NCBI GenBank assembly: GCA_946406115.1
Contig: OX291551.1
Span: 186,001-250,000, forward strand
Length of the DNA stretch: 64,000 bases
Source of the DNA: Apoda limacodes
Taxonomy: Eukaryota; Arthropoda; Insecta; Lepidoptera; Limacodidae
Direction: 5' to 3'
The notes under the pieces were generated by a model. The model did not search any database. It had not been told where the DNA came from and saw only the letters and a list, made by a program, of their open reading frames with translations. Positions 58,500 to 64,000 of the stretch are shown one piece after another (position 1 is the stretch's first letter; each line of letters starts with the position of its first letter). The position numbers and the translations under genes are program-made.

Positions 58500-60093
58500 A
58501 TGCGAAAGATCGATGGTGACTTGGCCCATAGTGCAAAAGAGAAAGTCGATCTATTGGGCAGTCTCTTTGCCTCGAACTCGAATATGAACGACGAAGGCGC
58601 TGTACCACCTACTTTACCGTGGTGCGGTAAGACCATGCCGGAAATCTCTATAACACAGCGAGAGATCCGGCGGGCGTTGTTTTCCCTAGACGTTCATAAG
58701 TCGAGTGGGCCAGACGGTATACCAGCAGTGGTGCTTAAGCAGTGTGCTCCTGAGTTATGTCCTGTACTCAAGCGCCTCTTCGCGCTTTCCTACCATACTA
58801 GGCAATTTCCGTCTTCCTGGAAGACTGCGAATGTGCACCCGGTGATGGAGCGTGTGATCAACACACAGCTTTTGAGATACCTAGAAAAACATGACCTGAT
58901 CAGCGACCGTCAATATGGCTTTCGCCACGGTCGCTCCACTGGTGACCTTCTAGTGTATCTCACACTAGCCATTGAGAGTCAGGGGGAGGCATTGGCATGT
59001 AGCCTAGACATAGCGAAGGCGTTCGATCGGGTCTGGCACCGGGGTCTTCTATCGAAGTTGCCATCTTACGGAGTGCCCGAGGGTTTGTGCAAATGGGTGG
59101 CTAGCTTTTTGTCCGGCAGACGTATACGAGCCGTAGTTGACGGTAGTTGCTCTGATAGCATAGACATTAATGCTGGTGTCCCGCAAGGCTCTGTGCTGTC
59201 TCCTACGCTGTTTCTACTGCACATCAATGATATGTTGGAGATCAACAACATACATTGCTATGCAGATGACAGTACTGGAGACGCTTTTTACACGGGCCAT
59301 GCAAGCATCCCTCGTTCTGTTGTGGAGGAAAAACGTGAAGAACTTGTGTCTCAAATCGAGGTCTGTCCAAGGTCCCTGACTGGGGACGGGAAAACCTTGT
59401 CCGATTCAACCCTTCAAAGACATAAGTCTGTGCGTTCACCGCTAAGAAAACCCCATTCACTGTAGTCCCACAATTCCAGAACACCCCCTCTCCATCTCCA
59501 AGAGCATTGGGATCCTTGGTGTTCACATCTCCAGCGATGTTCAGTTCCGAGATCACTTGCTAGACAAGGTAAAGCTGGCGTCCAAAAAACTTGGTGTACT
59601 CAACAGAGCGAAGCAGGACTTCACGTCGGGGCAAAGTTGCTGCTTTACAAGTCGCAAGTCCGGCCCCATATGGAGTACTGCTGCCATCTCTGGGCAGGTG
59701 CACCCGGATACCAGCTTGGCCCTTTTGACTCGGATCAACGACGGGCTGTGAGAATTGTCGACGATCCCAAACTCACTTGCGGTATCGAGCCCCTAAGTCT
59801 GAGGAGAGACTTTGCCTCCCTGTGTGTGTTCTACCGCTTGTACAGTGGCTACTTTCTACCATCGCACTGCTCGCGATCGGCAGGGAATTCATTCTCACAC
59901 TTTAGAACCGAAATGGTCGCGTACAGTGCGGTTTCAGAGAAACTTCCTCCCGCGAACGCTTAGGTTGTGAAATGAGCTCCCTGCCAAGGTTTTCTCTAAG
60001 GACTACAGTATGGGGTTCTTCAAAAAAGAAGTAATTAGATTTCTGAAGGGTCGGCAACGCGCGAGTGATGCCCTTGGTGTTGCAAGCGTCCAT
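58500..60093 (+). pseudogene. LINE-A copy 7 reverse transcriptase
   Basis: 58500-59465 is open for 321 codons: KSSGPDGIPAVVLKQCAPEL, SLDIAKAFDRVWH, VPQGSVLSPTLFLL and CYADDSTGDA are all present. The stretch with SNYRPIAMTS upstream of motif A is deleted. A frameshift follows near 59370, and RT C-terminal sequence continues in other frames to 60093. Confidence 0.9.
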
Positions 60094-60239
60094 AGGCTAC
60101 GGTGACCGCTTACCATCAGGCGGACCGCAGGCTTGTTTGCCACCTTAGTGGTATAAAAAAAAAAAAAAAAAAACGCTCTCGCTCTCCGACCTCTGCTAGC
60201 TACACTGTAGGTACCACCCCATTGACACGTGTCACTTAG

Positions 60240-60835
60240 ATTAAAGATCTTGAGCTACTAATGGACTCAGGCCTTACATTTAGAGACCATATTGTTGCAA
60301 TTTGCGATAAAGCCTCTATAGCGTTAGGGTTCGTTATGAGGCAGAGTGCATGCTTTAGAGACAGCGCACCAATACTGGTACTGTACAATGCATACGTCCG
60401 CAGCATATTAAAATATAATGCAATCATCTGGGACCCACATAAGGCTAAGTATAACCTCATTGTGGAACGAGTTCAGAAAAAATTTGCTCGGTTTCTATAT
60501 AAAAAAATGTATGGGTATTATCCGTACCCGTTCTTTTCTATGTTCGTGGGGGGAATGGTTGGAGTGGATACCCTAGACCTAAGGCGTAAGATGGCACATC
60601 TACCTTAATTCTTTTTTTTCAATAGATAGACAGCCCAAGCGTGCCAGAGTATTGTGGTGTGGTGGTACCAAGAATTGGTCAGCTGGGCTCTATGCGTCGC
60701 GCGCGGCCCTTGCTCACGGCGCCCCCGGCCCACACCGAACACGCGCGACGCGCTCCCATCCTCCAGGCCTGCCACTTGCTCAACACTTTGATCTCTCAGT
60801 ACCCCGATACTGATGTTTTTTTACGAATTATTTAG
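60240..60835 (+). pseudogene. LINE-D, RT C-terminal remnant
   Basis: 60261-60608: MDSGLTFRDHIVAICDKASI, LYNAYVRSILKYNAIIWDPH and ERVQKKFARFLYKKM are the C-terminal RT region of a CR1/Jockey-type LINE. After a gap and stop it continues at 60632 with IDSPSVPEYCGVVVPRIG and PILQACHLLNTLISQYP. Relatively GC-rich and probably younger than LINE-B or LINE-C; not the same family as LINE-A. Confidence 0.82.
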
Positions 60836-60861
60836 CATACATTCATATTTATGTCATTATT

Positions 60862-61121
60862 AGGTTCCGTACCATTATCTTTAAAAATGGCAAAAAAATC
60901 ACGTTTGTTGTACGGGAGCGCCCTCAAATATTTATTTTATTCTGTTTTTTTTTTTTATTTGTTGTTTTAGCGGCAACAGAAATACATCTTCTGTGAAAAT
61001 GTCAACTGTCTAAATCACGGTTCATGAGATACAGCTTGGTGACGGACGGACGGACGGACGGACAGCGGAGCCTTAGTAATAGGGTGCCGCTAATCACCCT
61101 TCGGGTACGGAACCCTAAAAA
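60862..61121 (+). repeat. SINE-like repeat S, copy 4
   Basis: GGTTCCGTACCATTATC start, GACGGACGGACGGACGGACA, and GGGTACGGAACCCTAAA end. Confidence 0.82.
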
Positions 61122-61969
61122 AGAGAGAGAGAAAAAAAATGCAATAAATCAGTAATATGATTTGAATGAAGTGTGTTTATGCAGTCAGGCAAGACAACCT
61201 GATAAAAGTAACGCATACATTTTGTTTTAATTCAAATTAAAAAAGTTATTGGGTACGTGAATTGCTTTTGCCAATCAGCTTCCTCCACTTTTGACGTGAT
61301 GAGTGTTTTGACAATTCGCTGGTGAGGAAAATCATTGAACATATAACCAGTGTCGGACGAAGTCGGACCGCAACGAGTTCTTTAGAAGTCGGACCGCAAC
61401 GAGTTCTTTAGAATCTTGAAACCAAGAAGCTCACGTTCACGGCCAATTATTCCAACCATATTGGAATATTTAATTATTGGAATATTTAATATTATTCATA
61501 TTTAACATTTGTTCCCATATTTCCTAATTTAAATGGTTAAGTTATTAACCTTTCTGTTTTTATCTCTTTCCTGTGTTTTCCAAAAGTTGTAAATGACCAT
61601 TTTGGTATTTTACTTTTTGTTCATTTTCCTAACCTAGACCATTTCTTTTGTATTCCCTTTAGGTTAGGAATGTATTTTTGCTTTAACTAATAACTGATAG
61701 GCTTTATATTAAATATATCTAAAAAATATAATAAATATTATATATAATCAACTAAATTGTATTTTTATCACATCTATTCAATAGGTTGGTTCCTCGCAAA
61801 CAGGGATTAAAGTTGCACTTTAATGAATCCTTCGCTCCACTATATACACTTATAATATAATATTATTTAATATAATAACGTCCTCGCCGTAAATATATTA
61901 TACTTGTGATACAATCTAATATATCAGGTTCGTAGCTCCGGATTAAACACTTTGGTTCTGACAGTGAAG
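61122..61969. other. Intron interval with a short duplication
   Basis: A 26-bp direct duplication (AGTCGGACCGCAACGAGTTC and following) lies at about 61360-61412. The rest is AT-rich. Confidence 0.6.
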
Positions 61970-62135
61970 ATGCAACTTGTATGTACTACACTTGTATGTA
62001 CTACACTTGTATGTACTACACTTGTATGTACTACACTCGTATGTACTACACTTGTATGTACTACACTTGTATGTACTACACTTGTATGTACTACACTTGT
62101 ATGAACTACACTTGTATGTACTACACTTGTATGAA
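61970..62135. repeat. 15-bp minisatellite
   Basis: About eleven copies of ACTTGTATGTACTAC with single-base variants. The period is a multiple of three, so it reads VLHLY or MYYTC repeatedly. Confidence 0.95.
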
Positions 62136-63109
62136 CTGCAACATTCTACGTTTGAGAGTAATCTTGTACTCTTGTACTCCGAACGAGCACAAATTTTCTA
62201 AAGAAAAAATTATCAGATAAGTCATCCAACTACAAAGATTCACTGAAAACTATTTTCTGATCTTCTACCTCCTAGTACTTTTTCTATATACTGTAATTTC
62301 ATGATTGAAACTACTGATACTGAAAATGTGATCACTTAAAACTACATAAGATTCAAAATTTGGGTTGGAATCTTAAAAATTAAAAGTAAAAATTAGCTTT
62401 TTTGCTGCTTTAGAATGTCAAAGGAAGATTCCCAGGAATGAGGATGTCAGTAGTTTCAAACGTTGTCTTCAGAAGGGTTATACAAAGAATGGGGGTAAGT
62501 CAGTACCTACAAAGATAATATTATATTTTATATATTTTCTATGTATATTTTTACGATAAAATTTCTAAACTGGTGATTAATTTAACTCTAGATAAATTTA
62601 AAATGTATGTCAAAGATTAGCTTACTAAAATATAGTTTAGTAAAAGATAGCTTAATAAAAAATAGCTCAATATAAGATAGCTAAATAAAAGATAGCTCAA
62701 TAAAAGGCGTTATTATTATAAAAAACATATAATGAGAATTTAATTAATTTTGAGGCGCTGTAATATTTACAATTTTTATTAAAGTTATTAATAAAAGTAA
62801 TACTTAAATTGGCGATTCAAAAGTGCTGCTTAAATGTTTTTTTAAATAAAAATACTTTCAGTTTAAGTTCTGTGTTTGTAGTCGATATTAGGTGGGACAG
62901 GCGAGTCTTGTCCGGCAGGGCAGGCGGGTCATGTCCGGTGGGGCAGCGGATTTTAGGCAGGATCCATGTATAAGAAAGGGCAGTGTGTGTCACTTGATAG
63001 GGTAGAACATCAGCCCTCACGTCTGCCTTATCTAAGAGATCGTCAAATAATGGTTAAATATTCAATAAAGATCTTATTTACTCTTTAAAAGAAAATCGTC
63101 CAGAGCCTG
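62136..63109. other. Intron interval, low-complexity
   Basis: 62625-62710 holds about five imperfect copies of AAAAGATAGCTCAATA. 62420-62500 weakly resembles a LINE C-terminus (SFKRCLQKGY). No gene. Confidence 0.5.
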
Positions 63110-63370
63110 CGTTTCCTTCACGACAACTTACCTCTGAAGGATCCACTGCAGTTGCGGCAACAAGGTTCATCACGTGCCATATGAACGAACATGATGAGAG
63201 TGTCACAAAAACACACGAACGCGGCCATCGCTGAACATTTACTAGAGTCAGGCCCTCATCATTGGACTGAATTTCAAAAATTACACATACTACCGTTTCT
63301 TGCCGATTTGTCTCGGTAGAAATCTACATTATAACCCAGGTTTTAAAAAAATAATAGTATTCAATAACTT
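63110..63370 (+). pseudogene. Possible Penelope-like element C-terminal remnant
   Basis: Translation includes HRAEHLLESGPHHWTEFQKL, resembling the AEH...GH...F spacing at the end of Penelope-type GIY-YIG endonucleases. Short, frames broken. Confidence 0.35.
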
Positions 63371-63505
63371 GAAGGATTTAAAGTGGTTGTAAAAACCAAA
63401 TTTGAAAAAAAAAAATTTACCTCGACCATATTAGCATACGTGGGTGTTCGAGTATTTGCGTGCATGTGTTTGGGTGTGTTTTGGTTGTGGTTGAAGGGTA
63501 CTTAC

Positions 63506-63627
63506 GAAAACATTGGGGATGCTAGGATGGGGCACCGCGGGGTGCGGTTGAGGAGCAGAGGGAGCGCGCGATGGGGACGGGGGGCGCTCGTCGCAGCTTC
63601 CCTCCCCCTCGCCGCTTGCTGATCCAT
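63506..63627 (-). CDS. nub: POU class II gene (nub/pdm-like), N-terminal coding exon
   Basis: Minus-strand exon bounded by an acceptor (TATTACAG before 63627) and a consensus donor (GTAAGT from 63505). The frame that fits the next exon starts with the last two bases of a split codon, then reads 40 open codons and ends in phase 0. The product is low-complexity and Ser/Pro rich (GSASGEGEGSCDERPPSPSR near the start, HPAVPHPSIPNVF at the end), typical of the disordered N-terminal half of POU class II factors. One other frame is also open and begins with ATG at the exon start, but it ends out of phase with the next exon. The exon lies 9.5 kb upstream of the next coding exon, and earlier exons are outside the window. 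Assignment rests on splice signals and phase continuity, not on a conserved domain. Confidence 0.62.
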
Positions 63628-63769
63628 CTGTAATACAACAATAATATGGTTATACCTTTTTTTATCCTTCAGATAGTTCATCACGAAAAGTCTTAACAAA
63701 CTGGATGTTTAGAACTAAAGGGACACAAGTTCTAATGAGTTATATGATTTCCCGTCATCCCTCCAAAGG

Positions 63770-64000
63770 AACCCTAATTGATGCTACTTCCTCATTTGAA
63801 AGTAAAATCCATACGAATGCTAAATCCATGCGTTTTGTAGTGTGGGAACCAGGTAGCTAAGCGTTCAGGACTTGCGACCTGAAAGTAGGTTTAAGGGGCG
63901 CCCCCTTACGATGAACATCAACGCTCACCTACACTAGCTAACCAGCCAAAATAGTAAAACCCTACTAACGCCGCTAAGGATGAGAATGGATTACACATAG
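63770..64000 (-). repeat. Inverted-pair repeat R2, right copy (runs off window)
   Basis: Reverse complement of 30695-30925, ending with ATGGATTACACATAG at the window edge. It lies upstream (minus sense) of the first visible POU-gene exon. Confidence 0.9.

Larger units (their letters stand above)
57329..60171 (+). mobile_element. LINE-A copy 7, nearly full-length but internally deleted
   Basis: From CCTGTGTAAAGTCTCTGAAG, shared with copy 1 at about 248, to the family 3' end and poly(A) at 60155-60171. Compared with copy 1 it lacks about 40 nt near 57707, about 181 nt near 57870, about 65 nt near 58245, and about 55 nt near 58843 just upstream of RT, but it keeps the endonuclease start (from 57538) and YADD. 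There is a TGA near 59968. It is dead, but its damage is different from that of copy 1. Confidence 0.93.

Noticed and set aside
63502..63627. ATG directly after the acceptor at 63627 as the start of the POU protein (frame beginning MDQQ)
   Set aside because: That frame leaves the exon in the wrong phase for the exon at 54032; the frame with GSASGEG fits both sides.

Overview
This window is eukaryotic nuclear DNA from an insect, most likely a moth or butterfly. The intergenic DNA is AT-rich and crowded with decayed LINEs, a BEL/Pao retroelement, Ty3/Gypsy remnants, Helitron-like elements, SINE-like repeats and satellite arrays of the kinds found in Lepidoptera. The only host gene I can support is a class II POU-homeodomain transcription factor (nubbin/pdm type) on the minus strand.

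The POU gene runs through the right half of the window. Six coding segments join in perfect phase: 63627-63506, 54032-53925, 53614-53512, 44172-43936, 33047-32647 and 32565-32413 (stop). They total 1124 nt: 2 nt of a split codon, then 374 codons including the stop. The first coding exon(s) lie beyond the right edge. The introns are about 9.5 kb, 310 bp, 9.3 kb, 10.9 kb and 81 bp. The POU-specific domain is split by the 10.9 kb intron, and the homeodomain is split by the 81-nt, stop-free intron. No promoter of the gene is visible.

Left part (1-30.9 kb): a nearly complete LINE ('LINE-A', 1-3281); two inverted copies of a long repeat next to a Gypsy-type RNase H/integrase remnant (3282-5870); a LINE-A fragment (7578-8340); and a BEL/Pao element on the minus strand (8.6-15.2 kb) with protease, RT, integrase and an F-like envelope remnant. 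A 1656-bp fold-back DNA transposon with a 3-bp target duplication interrupts the BEL/Pao protease region. More LINE pieces follow (16-17.8, 19.5, 21.4 and 23.9-24.6 kb), then a Helitron-like element, a strong 87-nt hairpin, an env remnant and a third copy of the long repeat (29.1-30.56 kb).

Right part: the introns of the POU gene carry further LINE copies (38.5-40.2, 45.3-48.4, 49.96, 54.2, 57.3-60.2 and 60.2-60.8 kb), a repeat inserted into two of these LINEs, an inverted-repeat MITE, and tandem arrays with units of 21, 28, 37, 13 and 15 bp plus a long (GT)n tract. An inverted repeat pair (30695-30925 and 63770-64000) brackets all visible POU-gene exons.

I found no cellular operon, CRISPR array or intact tRNA/rRNA gene. 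The strongest observations are the stop-free mini-intron in the homeodomain, the CA tract against a 5' splice site, the datable fold-back insertion, and the repeat architecture around the gene.
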